Part shown: positions 17,444 through 25,045 of the stretch, piece after piece
How positions within the stretch are numbered: the first letter of the stretch is position 1
How the letters are laid out: every line of letters begins with the position of its first letter
Assembly (NCBI GenBank): GCA_002478265.1
Contig: DLNC01000012.1
Span: 43,539 to 107,538 of the forward strand
Source: Syntrophaceae bacterium UBA7520
Lineage (GTDB): Bacteria > Desulfobacterota > Syntrophia > Syntrophales > Smithellaceae
Length of the DNA: 64,000 nucleotides
Direction: 5' to 3'
Translations under genes and position numbers: made by a program
Notes under the pieces: model-generated
What the model saw: the letters and a program-made list of their open reading frames with translations, nothing else
What the model was told of the DNA's origin: nothing
The model's database searches: none

Positions 17444-17459
17444 TGCAGAATCCATACCA
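17444..17459 (-). promoter_or_regulatory. Sigma-54 promoter of PETase-like gene 1
   Basis: The minus strand reads TGGTATGGATTCTGCA, a -24/-12 element with GG-N10-GC spacing. The transcript would carry a leader of about 200 bases. The GG lies 96 bases from the near edge of the inverted repeat at 17554-17569. A second GG-N10 candidate near 17380 has no acceptable -12 half. Confidence 0.7.
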
Positions 17460-17498
17460 AAATTACAAAAATCGGCAGGGACTTAATTAATTAATAAT

Positions 17499-17511
17499 AT
17501 CAATGAATTTC
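17499..17511 (-). promoter_or_regulatory. IHF-type site between operator and sigma-54 promoter
   Basis: TATCAATGAATTT fits WATCAA-N4-TTR at 12 of 13 defined or free positions. It lies between the operator and the -24 element, where IHF bends DNA for sigma-54 activators. The surrounding AATTAATTAATAATATCAAT run is closely repeated upstream of PETase-like gene 2. Confidence 0.5.
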
Positions 17512-17553
17512 ATGCACAGGAGATTATGGCGTTGATCATCACTTGTGTGACAT

Positions 17554-17603
17554 AACACACATATGTGACTGTGGCTATGCGAGGCATGTCACATTATAGT
17601 GAG
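17554..17603 (-). promoter_or_regulatory. Activator operator upstream of PETase-like gene 1 (two inverted repeats)
   Basis: Two 16-base units of the CAC-N6-GTG form: AACAC-N6-GTGAC at 17554-17569 and GTCAC-N6-GTGAG at 17588-17603, start to start 34 bases apart. They match the operator form upstream of the second PETase-like gene and the carboxylesterase. The 674-base stretch 17232-17905 contains this site, the IHF-type site, the promoter and the lipase terminator; I see no gene in it. Confidence 0.62.
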
Positions 17604-17795
17604 AATTATTTATTATGGCCGATTGATATAATATGCGGCGCAAAGTTATTGCTTAACACTGCTGTCTGCAGTTGATGAAAATTAACAAAGCCTCCCTTCC
17701 TACCGAAAACAGCGGGATATTTTTTGTCATGCCAGCTCATACTCGCATTCAGTTTCTGTATTCCGGCCAACGGCCTTACCTTGGGATAACTTTTT

Positions 17796-17842
17796 GAAAA
17801 AGAGCAAGCAAAAGCCCGATGAAGAAAATATTATCGGGCTTT
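17796..17842 (-). terminator. Rho-independent terminator of the lipase gene
   Basis: AAAGCCCGAT pairs perfectly with ATCGGGCTTT around a 12-base loop at 17811-17842, followed on the minus strand by TTTTGCTTGCTCTTTTTC. It lies about 65 bases past the lipase stop codon. Confidence 0.85.
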
Positions 17843-17905
17843 CTTGTTACATTTTCTGCTGTGTTTATTCTTGCTTGATTAAAATAATCGACATCCTCCT
17901 GCTTT

Positions 17906-19342
17906 CTATTGCACAAAATCCCGGAAGTGCACGGATATACGGACATTGTTTGATGGCCAGTTGGGAACATTAACATACTGTATTTTTCCGCCGCCCCCGC
18001 GGGGAATCATCCAGACGGCAACAGCGCGATTTGTCGGTGAGGATGCCGGAATATGGATATCCAAGCCAGACATAAATGTGATCGCGTGGAAAAAGGCGAT
18101 TGGCGCGCTCAGATCCGTGGCGCCCAGAACATGGGCTTCATAATACGCTATGTTATTAAAGGGTGAAATATTAGGCAGACCGTTATCCGGAGCTACAGGC
18201 CCCCAGTCCAGCAGGAATAAGCCGGAAAGATGCTTCATCCGCGCTCCCGCTTGCTCGGTCAACACGCTCCAGCCGTCCACTAGGATAAGGTCGTTTTCTT
18301 CTTGCTGATCCCCCCACATTTCCTTGTCGCGAGAAATAAGGATATTCGTGTGATTGCCCGTCTTCGTCAGAAAATTGCCCAGTCCTGTCGGCGAAAGAGG
18401 ATTCGATGTATTGAGGCGCACGAAATAATTGTCCGTCATAAACGGCTCGCGGTAAAAGTAATGTTTTGAGCCGGTGGTGTGTTGGAAGGCGAATTCATAG
18501 GTTGAACCTTTTTCCACATCAACGGGTCCCCAGTTTCCTGTGCTGTCAATCGCAAGCGATGCGGTGGCTCCGCCTATCCGCTGCGCGGTTACCGGATGAA
18601 TTTTGAAAATTTCGAGGGTGCCGACTGCTCCTGTATTTTGCGGGAAGTAAAGCACTCTTCCTTCCATCTTAACCGTATTGCCGGTTGCCGCCGGTATATT
18701 TGTTGTCGTCGGATTTCTGCCGTTGAAAAAATTAAATATTTCCAGAAAAGATTCCGCCGATGTGCAGATTTGGATATGGGACTGATCCAAAAGATAAACG
18801 TTTGTCGCGCCCACAATCAGGCGAGCGTATGGATCCGCCGGCGGCCCGGCAGGTAGCCAACCATCTGCCCACAGCGCCAGCGTCGGCACGCCGCCGGGCA
18901 GCGCATCAGCCGGGAAACCGTCAACATTTACATAGTGTGCTACTTTGGCGGCGCGCTCCGATGTGGACAGGTAAGCCTGTGATAATCTTGTGCCACGGGA
19001 ATGTCCAATTAAGTCAACCCGGTCTTGCCCTGTTGCCTGAAGCAGTGCATCAATAATTTCGTCAAGCCCGTCGGTCTGATTTTCCGGGGCAGGCGCGCCG
19101 GTTCCCGTGTCGTGCTCGTAAACCGCCAGATATTCAGGGGGATAACCGTTGGCGATAAAGCGTTGGGCCTGTGATTCGAACTGGGACGCGGAGCCGGAAA
19201 ATCCGTGCACAAAAACAACAGGTCGAAAAGAATTATCGGCGGCGGGTGATGATCCGCCACCGCAGCCGGCAACAAAAGGAATAAGCCCCATGAGCAAAAA
19301 AATCGTTAAGCTGCGGAAGAAAAATTTCCTGTTTGATACCAT
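17906..19342 (-). CDS. Lipase lipoprotein, Archaeoglobus fulgidus lipase-like
   Basis: A 478-residue surface lipoprotein. The signal peptide ends in lipobox VAGC with Cys27, followed by GGGSS. Residues about 40-205 form an alpha/beta-hydrolase lipase domain: VVFVHGFSGSASQFE, nucleophile elbow GHSRG (Ser115), Asp141 in VNVDGF and His189 in DQSHIQ. The residue spacing fits the triad I recall for A. fulgidus lipase. Residues about 210-478 are beta-rich (GRVLYFPQN, GNWGPVDVEKGSTYEF) and match the C-terminal lipid-binding barrel of that lipase. Long-chain acylglycerols or polyesters are plausible substrates. Upstream on the same strand is a lipase-chaperone-like gene; no sigma-54 element is seen before this gene. 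Confidence 0.85.
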   Translation of the reverse strand: MVSNRKFFFRSLTIFLLMGLIPFVAGCGGGSSPAADNSFRPVVFVHGFSGSASQFESQAQRFIANGYPPEYLAVYEHDTGTGAPAPENQTDGLDEIIDALLQATGQDRVDLIGHSRGTRLSQAYLSTSERAAKVAHYVNVDGFPADALPGGVPTLALWADGWLPAGPPADPYARLIVGATNVYLLDQSHIQICTSAESFLEIFNFFNGRNPTTTNIPAATGNTVKMEGRVLYFPQNTGAVGTLEIFKIHPVTAQRIGGATASLAIDSTGNWGPVDVEKGSTYEFAFQHTTGSKHYFYREPFMTDNYFVRLNTSNPLSPTGLGNFLTKTGNHTNILISRDKEMWGDQQEENDLILVDGWSVLTEQAGARMKHLSGLFLLDWGPVAPDNGLPNISPFNNIAYYEAHVLGATDLSAPIAFFHAITFMSGLDIHIPASSPTNRAVAVWMIPRGGGGKIQYVNVPNWPSNNVRISVHFRDFVQ

Positions 19343-19550
19343 GCTTACTGCACCTCCTTTACAGAATTAATGGCTTGCATCATCCGGTCAGAGCTATTGT
19401 CCGGGGTGTATTTTGTAAAATATATTCTTTAATTTCGATGGTATCTCTCTGCCGGTAAGAAATGCCGCCGCCCGTGGCTATATTTCCTGAATGAAAATAA
19501 AGCAAAATATGCGCATCTTTTTTTCCAAGATGCTGTCCATTATCCGGGTT

Positions 19551-20297
19551 TTATTTACGGTCCGGATCGTAGGCGGCGGCAAGTTCCGGACTGTTTTGCA
19601 GCAGATATTGTGCCCGCTGCGCTTTTTCATCCAAAGACAAACTTTTGTCTTTCTCTATGGCCATCAGATAAATCAGCTGCAGGCTTATTTTTTCCTCATC
19701 GGCATAAAAAGCCCGGGCCACATCGGCGCCGAAGTGCAGCAGGCGCAAATCATGCATCCCCTTGAGCTGCACCAGAACATCTTCCACCGTTTCCGGCGCC
19801 ACGTCCGGCGGATATATTTCTTTTACGTCGCGGGTGTATTTGTCAAAATAATCCACCAGATTGGCAACCTGACGATGGGCACTGTCCGGCAAAACGGTGG
19901 CTAACTTTCGCATTTTTTCGGCCAATTCTTCCGGTGTATTAAGCGCATACAACTTCTCGATATTGATGCGCGTGGTTTCATTCAATACCAGATTGCCGCG
20001 CTCGTCGGCCTGAAACATGGTATAAATTTCTTCTTTTTTGCCGGTCTCTTCGTCTATTTCCCTTTCGATGGTCGCGGCGACTACTTCCCTGCAATCCGGA
20101 GTGCCGCAGGCGCTCAATGTTCCCGTTGATTGCTCATTGGGATTATGAGCTGACAGAATATGCCGCGCGACGCTTTTGTATTGCTTCATTGTGGGGTCTT
20201 CGCGCAGGAAATAGCCTGCCGTGCCCGCAATAATCAGCATGACCAAAACTACCCAGGTCAACTTCGGCTTCTTATTCATCAGTTCCTTTATTTTCAT
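19551..20297 (-). CDS. Lipase chaperone (LifO/LimK)-like membrane-anchored protein
   Basis: A 248-residue protein with one N-terminal membrane segment at about residues 13-30 and a helical periplasmic part, the layout of steric lipase foldases. Family-like stretches are ADERGNLVLNETTRINIEKLYAL near 95-118, where foldases have an RxxFDYFLSA motif (here divergent), ATVLPDSAHRQVANLVDYFDKY, and a C-terminal FGADVARAFYADEEK and DKSLSLDEKAQRAQYLL. The last two are close to the foldase pattern. It sits 208 bases upstream of the AFL-like lipase on the same strand, which supports a folding partner role, although AFL-type lipases are not known to need one. Homology is recognised by eye and remote. Confidence 0.68.
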   Translation of the reverse strand: MKIKELMNKKPKLTWVVLVMLIIAGTAGYFLREDPTMKQYKSVARHILSAHNPNEQSTGTLSACGTPDCREVVAATIEREIDEETGKKEEIYTMFQADERGNLVLNETTRINIEKLYALNTPEELAEKMRKLATVLPDSAHRQVANLVDYFDKYTRDVKEIYPPDVAPETVEDVLVQLKGMHDLRLLHFGADVARAFYADEEKISLQLIYLMAIEKDKSLSLDEKAQRAQYLLQNSPELAAAYDPDRK

Positions 20298-20370
20298 TTC
20301 AAGATAACCCCTTTAAGATGAAGCATTATATGATGGCTAAATCAATAGAATCAATAATTTGTTTTGCGGC

Positions 20371-20410
20371 AAATAGAACGCGCCGAGATAAATCCCGGCG
20401 CGTTCTATTT
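20371..20410 (-). terminator. Terminator hairpin of PETase-like gene 2
   Basis: AAATAGAACGCGCCG pairs with CGGCGCGTTCTATTT, with further partial pairing toward the loop. It lies 20 bases past the PETase-like gene 2 stop. The central arms CGCGCCGGGAT are shared with the terminator of gene 1, suggesting both were copied with their genes. Confidence 0.75.
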
Positions 20411-20430
20411 TTACCCCCTCACCAGCGCTT

Positions 20431-21273
20431 TTAGTACGGGCAAGTATTCAGGAAAGTATCGAAGCGTAAGCTAGTCGCATACGCCGTGTGGGAAGCGCCA
20501 CACAAAAATTCATTATAGCGGGTATCGCCGTCCACAAAACGTTTGGCAAAAGCCACACCATAGCGGCCGATGCGCTCATCCGTTGTATTTGGTGTGAAAT
20601 GCGTTGCGGCATTCAGCAGAGCATAAGCCTTTTCGGGATAAACAAGGCTGTTATAGAAAGGACGCGCGTGAGACGCATAGGGAGCGATGGTGTCGCCATC
20701 CGCGCCGAAAATCATTTGCGGCACGCGCACCGAGGAGAAATTGGTGTAGGTGTTCCACGGCGTCATTGGAATACCGGCCCTCAAGGTGGAATCGTTCGCG
20801 GAAGCAATCAAAGTTCCACCACCGCCCATCGAATGACCCGCCACGCCGCGGTCCGCGGTGCGGATGCGGGAACGGATTGTGCTGCTTGAGGAATTCAGCA
20901 GATACCTTAGAGCAGCGGCAAGCTGTGTGGCACGGCTCGATGGATAATCCAATGTGGTGTTAGTGTTCATGGCAATGGTCACAAAGCCGTGCGTGGCCAG
21001 TCTGCGGGCAAACCAGGCAATCGAAGAGCTGGTGCCGGTATATCCCGGGCAAACCGCGATGGCGCCATACTGACCCGCTGTAGTCGGATAGTAGATTGTG
21101 CCGCCGCCAAAACCCGTCACCAGACTGGAGACGCTGCTGGATGACACCGCAAAAGGCCCATCACCATTGAGCAGGGTGGATGTAGGATTTGGCCCGATTT
21201 CCACCGCATAGGCCATGCTGACAACCATCAGCATCGTGAAGATTAACGACAATAACGCTTTTAAAACCTTCAT
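20431..21273 (-). CDS. Secreted PETase/cutinase-like polyester hydrolase 2
   Basis: Paralog of the hydrolase at 16389-17231, also 280 residues from ATG 21273, which has a strong AAGGAGG nine bases upstream; the in-frame start 66 bases further up is rejected. By my alignment the two differ at 29 of 280 positions, 8 of them in the signal peptide. Ser148, Asp194 and His225, the GHSMG elbow, Trp173, Phe226 and the C-terminal Cys pair are unchanged. Differences near the active site are Tyr78 for Phe78 (the Tyr87 position of Ideonella PETase), Asn178 for Ser, Ala222 and Thr224. It has its own sigma-54 promoter, IHF-type site, operator and terminator. A recent duplication with early active-site divergence is the simplest reading. 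Confidence 0.9.
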   Translation of the reverse strand: MKVLKALLSLIFTMLMVVSMAYAVEIGPNPTSTLLNGDGPFAVSSSSVSSLVTGFGGGTIYYPTTAGQYGAIAVCPGYTGTSSSIAWFARRLATHGFVTIAMNTNTTLDYPSSRATQLAAALRYLLNSSSSTIRSRIRTADRGVAGHSMGGGGTLIASANDSTLRAGIPMTPWNTYTNFSSVRVPQMIFGADGDTIAPYASHARPFYNSLVYPEKAYALLNAATHFTPNTTDERIGRYGVAFAKRFVDGDTRYNEFLCGASHTAYATSLRFDTFLNTCPY

Positions 21274-21453
21274 AAAACCTTCCCTCCTTAAAAAATTGAA
21301 TTTAAAAAAATTACTTCTTACCGCCTGCTGCTGTTTCATATAACAACACGGCTTGTTGATTTATCCGTGCCATTAAAGCGTTGAGTAAAGTCACTGAAAG
21401 ACTACTTTCATCTAGATCTTTATAAAACCAATTTTACTCAGTTGGCTTTCTAC

Positions 21454-21469
21454 TACAAAACACATGCCA
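21454..21469 (-). promoter_or_regulatory. Sigma-54 promoter of PETase-like gene 2
   Basis: The minus strand reads TGGCATGTGTTTTGTA: a good -24 TGGCATG and, at the right spacing, TTGT in place of TTGC. The carboxylesterase promoter has the same TGGCATG-N4-TTGT form. The GG is 94 bases from the operator at 21562. The leader would be about 170 bases. Confidence 0.68.
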
Positions 21470-21506
21470 AAATAATTGATACGCAATTAAAATTAATTAT
21501 CAATAA

Positions 21507-21519
21507 TATCAATTTGTTA
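21507..21519 (-). promoter_or_regulatory. IHF-type site between operator and sigma-54 promoter
   Basis: TATCAATTTGTTA matches WATCAA-N4-TTR at every position. It lies midway between the operator (21562) and the -24 element (21469), the usual place for IHF in sigma-54 systems. The flanking AATTAATTATCAATAATATC resembles the PETase-like gene 1 promoter region. Confidence 0.58.
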
Positions 21520-21561
21520 AGCATGAAGAGAAAAAGTTTATATAGGCTAAAAGTGTGACAT

Positions 21562-21600
21562 GCCACGCTTTTGTGGCTGTGGCTGGCTGGGGCAGGCCAC
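21562..21600 (-). promoter_or_regulatory. Activator operator upstream of PETase-like gene 2
   Basis: GCCAC-N6-GTGGC at 21562-21577 is a perfect 5+5 inverted repeat with the same spacing as the carboxylesterase operator. A further GCCAC half-site follows at 21596-21600, and GTGTGACAT just before it recurs near the gene 1 operator. Nothing resembling a gene is seen in 21274-21706. Confidence 0.65.
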
Positions 21601-21706
21601 AGTTTTTCTTAATAAGTCAAAGATGACGGCAATTTTAGCGATGAAATAACAAAGCGGAAACTAAATTGGACAGAGAAAGCAAGCCACTATGGTAATCAGC
21701 GATTGT

Positions 21707-22618
21707 TTATTTTCTTTCTATAACCAAAAGCATATAGCGTTTGTTCGCGGCGAAGATATACGGGTCTGTTTTGTCGGTATTCTTTTTGATTTTTGCGTCT
21801 ATCTCCGGCAGCGCCCCCTGCAGCGCGTAATACAGGCCCGGAGCTTTTACCTTTAGCTTTTCCAGAACAAAATCCTTTACCGGCAACCCTATTTTTGTCG
21901 AGAGCATATCGACGTAGCGTATGGTCGGCATAATATGAGGAGTGATATCTCTTTCGGAAGTAATCTCAAAGCCGTATTTTGCCAATTTATCCGCAAAAAT
22001 CTCCCAGTTGTGTCCCGATTTGCCTCCCCTGGCGCCTGTTTTGAAATAATCACAGACGATCCATTTTCCGTTTTTCTGGAGTATTTTATCGATAATCGGC
22101 AATGACTGATCAAGCTTTAGATACTGCAGCGATTCCGAAGTAATGACCGTGCCGAAGGAAGAGAAAAAATCATCAGCCTTCATATCTTCAAAGCGGCACT
22201 CCAGCAATTCGACGCCAAGGTATTTTTCTCTGATATGCTTTGCCTGGTTTTTGTCGGGTGTAAGAGCCGTCACTTTAATCCCTTTCTTCTGCATAAGGGC
22301 AATTAATCCGCCCATGCCGCAGCCGATATCCAGGACCGGTTGCTCATAGTCGTCAATGAGATTCACAATCTGCCAGCCGTAATTTTCCTGCGCCCGGTAA
22401 ATATCATTAAGCGATATGTCTTCCGGCTTTGTCTGCGTGTCTTCAAAGTAGCCATAATGCAGGAAATCGCCGGGCAGCAACTTCGAAAATAATTTAAGCT
22501 GGGCGTCGTCAAAAGCGCGTTTCTGCTTTTTTCTGCCTAACTGCAGCTTTATCACCTGAAATAAATGCTGCGGATAAAAAAAACGTTTAAGCACGGGAAA
22601 GATGATTTTTTTACTCAT
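21707..22618 (-). CDS. Class I SAM-dependent methyltransferase
   Basis: A 303-residue methyltransferase. Residues about 90-200 hold the Rossmann motifs: VLDIGCGMGGLIALM (motif I), KVTALTPDKNQAKHI (motif II), and the FGTVITSESLQYL acidic and catalytic region. The HYGYF and QENYGWQ stretches before motif I and the overall layout recall cyclopropane-fatty-acid synthase-like and small-molecule C-methyltransferases. The N-terminal part (about 1-60) is basic and may contact membrane. It lies 58 bases downstream of the YchF-like gene on the same strand. The substrate is unknown. Confidence 0.78.
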   Translation of the reverse strand: MSKKIIFPVLKRFFYPQHLFQVIKLQLGRKKQKRAFDDAQLKLFSKLLPGDFLHYGYFEDTQTKPEDISLNDIYRAQENYGWQIVNLIDDYEQPVLDIGCGMGGLIALMQKKGIKVTALTPDKNQAKHIREKYLGVELLECRFEDMKADDFFSSFGTVITSESLQYLKLDQSLPIIDKILQKNGKWIVCDYFKTGARGGKSGHNWEIFADKLAKYGFEITSERDITPHIMPTIRYVDMLSTKIGLPVKDFVLEKLKVKAPGLYYALQGALPEIDAKIKKNTDKTDPYIFAANKRYMLLVIERK

Positions 22619-22676
22619 TTTTATCTGTAACCTCTTAAGGAGAATTCAACATTCAAGTCCGGGAATACGCAAACCA

Positions 22677-23705
22677 TTAAACGTTGAACCGGAAATTGAT
22701 GATATCGCCGTCCTGCACGATGTAATCTTTACCCTCCAGATGCAGGCGACCGGCGGATTTCACCTGCGCGGCGGACGCGCCGTGCGCGACAAAATCGTCA
22801 TAATGCATGACCTCAGCCTTGATGAAACCGCGTTCGAAATCATTATGAATGGCTCCGGCGGCTTTCGGGGCTTTTGTGCCCTGAGGTATTACCCATGCCT
22901 TTACTTCGTCCTCGCCGACGGTGAAAAAACAAATGCGCCCTAAAAGCGAAAAAGACGCCCGGATAATTCGACCGAAAGCGGGCTCGGCGATGCCCAGAGA
23001 AGATAAAAATTCCTTCCGTTCCGCTGCCTCCAGAGAGGCCAGCTCAGCCTCAATTTTACAGCAGATGCCCATCACCGGCGCGGATAATTTCGTCTCCTGC
23101 GCGAATAAATCGGCAAAGGAAAGATTATCTTCCGCCACATTGATGACAACAAGTTCCGGCTTGATCGTCCAGAAAGAAAAACTGCGCAGTAAAAATTCCT
23201 CCGCCGCCGTTAACCCGAGCGCGCGCAGCGGCCTGCCCGCTTCCAGACAACCTTTAAGCCGCGGCAGGAGTTCGTTTTGCGCGGCCTCCTGCGGAGAAAC
23301 GGCTTTTTTGGGCAACTTTGCCGTTCGTTCCATCTTTTTTTCGATAATAATCAGATCGGAAAGAATAAGTTCATCGGCAAGTTTACGGTAAGCATCCAGC
23401 GACAGCGAAACATCAGGCAAGGAAAACCCGTCCACCACATGCAAAATTCCATCGGCGCCGCTTAAATGCTGACGGACAGCCTCCCATGGTTTTTCTCCCA
23501 CAACATGTACGTCGACAAAAGGAACTTTGGCGGGAGTTATCTTTGCCGGTTTATAAATTTCGACCAGTTTATCAAAACGTTCATCAGGCACGGACGCCTG
23601 CCCCCGCACTACCGGCTCATTGTGCTGCCCGCCTTTCACTCCGGTCATTATTTCAAACAAGGCGCTCTTCCCGCTTTGCGGAAGGCCCAGAATGCCCATT
23701 TCCAT
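22677..23705 (-). CDS. YchF-like Obg-family GTPase/ATPase with TGS domain
   Basis: A 342-residue P-loop protein. Walker A is GLPQSGKSALF at residues 7-17. Switch-region features are VPFVDVHVVG and the hydrophobic ADGILHVVDGF; the family's usual NKxD motif for guanine is not obvious and VVINVAED occupies its place, as in YchF, which prefers ATP. A TGS domain closes the protein (HNDFERGFIKAEVMHYDDFV, then GKDYIVQDGDIINFRFNV). YchF proteins bind ribosomes and respond to oxidative stress. This copy is slightly shorter than E. coli YchF and diverges in the middle. Downstream on the same strand is the methyltransferase. Confidence 0.82.
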   Translation of the reverse strand: MEMGILGLPQSGKSALFEIMTGVKGGQHNEPVVRGQASVPDERFDKLVEIYKPAKITPAKVPFVDVHVVGEKPWEAVRQHLSGADGILHVVDGFSLPDVSLSLDAYRKLADELILSDLIIIEKKMERTAKLPKKAVSPQEAAQNELLPRLKGCLEAGRPLRALGLTAAEEFLLRSFSFWTIKPELVVINVAEDNLSFADLFAQETKLSAPVMGICCKIEAELASLEAAERKEFLSSLGIAEPAFGRIIRASFSLLGRICFFTVGEDEVKAWVIPQGTKAPKAAGAIHNDFERGFIKAEVMHYDDFVAHGASAAQVKSAGRLHLEGKDYIVQDGDIINFRFNV

Positions 23706-23742
23706 AATAATTTATCTTTCTAGATTTTAATTTAGCGGCACA

Positions 23743-23778
23743 GAGATTGCCACGTCGCTTCCGCTCCTCGCAATGACA
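23743..23778. repeat. Copy of the interspersed repeat
   Basis: GAGATTGCCACGTCGCTTC through CTCGCAATGACA is the reverse-oriented half of the unit described at 56815-57540. It lies between ychF-like and dapL genes, seven bases after the dapL stop codon region. Confidence 0.6.
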
Positions 23779-23784
23779 GACTGA

Positions 23785-24951
23785 TTATTTGAACTCTTTC
23801 TCGATTCGTTGCATCGCTTCCTGCAGACGGTCATCCGGCACGGTCAGAGAGAAGCGCACAAATCCTTCGCCGTACTGGCCGTAGGCCGTGCCGGCGGCGA
23901 CAACCACCGCCGTTTTGTCAAATAAACGATTGGTGAATTCCAGCGAAGTCATTCCTTTCGGCACGGGCACCCACAGGTAGAAAGTGCCGCGCGGCGCATT
24001 GAATTCAATGCCTATTTTTTTCAGCGTCTGTAAAACCAGCGCGCGGCGACGCGCATAAATGCCGAGCATCTTGTCCACAAAACCGGCTTCGTTTTTGAGC
24101 GCCGCGATGCCCGCGTACTGGATGGCGTTGAAAATTCCGGAATCCGTGTTCTCCTTAACCTTGCTGATGCCCGCGATCAAATCCGGATTACCGCAAGCCA
24201 TACCCAGGCGCCAGCCGCACATATTGAAAGGCTTGGAAAGAGAATTCAGCTCGACACCCACGTCTTTTGCTCCTTTGGCATGCAGAAAACTTAAACGCTT
24301 TTGCCCTTCAAAGACAATCTCGCCGTAGGGATTGTCATAACAAACGGCGATGTCAAATTCGCGCGCGAAAGCTACGAGCTTATTTAGAAAATCCAACGTG
24401 GCGCAGGCGCCAGTGGGGTTGTTCGGGTAATTGAGAAACATCGCGACTGCTTTTTTCGCGATATCCGTGGGAATATCTTCCAAAACCGGCAGATAATTAT
24501 GCTGCGGCAAAATAGGAACGTTGTGGGGAATCCCTTCGCCCATCAGGATGCTCGAGCGATAAGCCGGATAGCCAGGATCGGTCATCAAAACAATGTCGCC
24601 CGGGTTCACGCGCGCCAGCACAAAATGATGACATCCTTCCTTGGAACCGATAAGCCCCAGAATTTCCGTCTCGGGGTCAAGAGAAACTTCGTAACGGTCG
24701 GCATACCAGCGCGCCACCTCTTTGCGAAAAGCCAGCATGCCTTTTTCTTCGTCAATGGGATAACGGTGGTTGATAGGATCACGTGCCGTGCGACACAGCT
24801 CGTCAATAACCGCATCGGGCGTCGCTTCCACCGGATCACCGATAGCGAGCGAAATCACATCCACGCCCTCAGCCTTGGCCTTGTTTATTTTTTTTCTGAG
24901 TTCCATAAAAAGATAGGGCGGTATTTTTTTTAAACGATTGGCTGTCTGCAA
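23785..24951 (-). CDS. dapL: LL-diaminopimelate aminotransferase (DapL-type)
   Basis: A PLP fold-type I aminotransferase of 388 residues. Key features are LAIGDPVEATPDAV, the YPIDEEKGMLAFRKEVARWY region, NYPNNPTGA near 178-186, YDNPYGEIVF with the PLP-contacting Asp/Tyr, and the Schiff-base lysine in SLSKPFNMCGWRLG near residue 240. Arg in GFVRFSL binds the substrate carboxylate. Together with dapF next to it, the best assignment is LL-DAP aminotransferase, which turns tetrahydrodipicolinate into LL-DAP in one step; DapF then makes meso-DAP for peptidoglycan and lysine. A general aspartate/alanine-type aminotransferase is the alternative. Confidence 0.83.
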   Translation of the reverse strand: MQTANRLKKIPPYLFMELRKKINKAKAEGVDVISLAIGDPVEATPDAVIDELCRTARDPINHRYPIDEEKGMLAFRKEVARWYADRYEVSLDPETEILGLIGSKEGCHHFVLARVNPGDIVLMTDPGYPAYRSSILMGEGIPHNVPILPQHNYLPVLEDIPTDIAKKAVAMFLNYPNNPTGACATLDFLNKLVAFAREFDIAVCYDNPYGEIVFEGQKRLSFLHAKGAKDVGVELNSLSKPFNMCGWRLGMACGNPDLIAGISKVKENTDSGIFNAIQYAGIAALKNEAGFVDKMLGIYARRRALVLQTLKKIGIEFNAPRGTFYLWVPVPKGMTSLEFTNRLFDKTAVVVAAGTAYGQYGEGFVRFSLTVPDDRLQEAMQRIEKEFK

Positions 24952-25045
24952 ATTTAACCTCCAATAAATTACAGAATGTAAATTTCAGAAAGAAAACCTA
25001 CAATAAGCAATGGCCTGAAATATTCAGGTATTCAGAATAACGTCC

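Noticed and set aside
17278..17490. Plus-strand open frame of 70 codons upstream of PETase-like gene 1
   Set aside because: No ribosome site or known motif; it crosses the sigma-54 promoter and leader.
19343..20430. Search for the same sigma-54/operator layout before the lipase and chaperone-like genes
   Set aside because: No GG-N10-GC/GT element with a CAC-N6-GTG repeat was found, so these two genes are not included in the proposed regulon.
21355..21372. TGGCACG on the minus strand, a better -24 match than the chosen promoter of PETase-like gene 2
   Set aside because: At the proper spacing the -12 half is AATCA, which is not acceptable; the element at 21454-21469 fits both halves and the operator distance seen at the other promoters.
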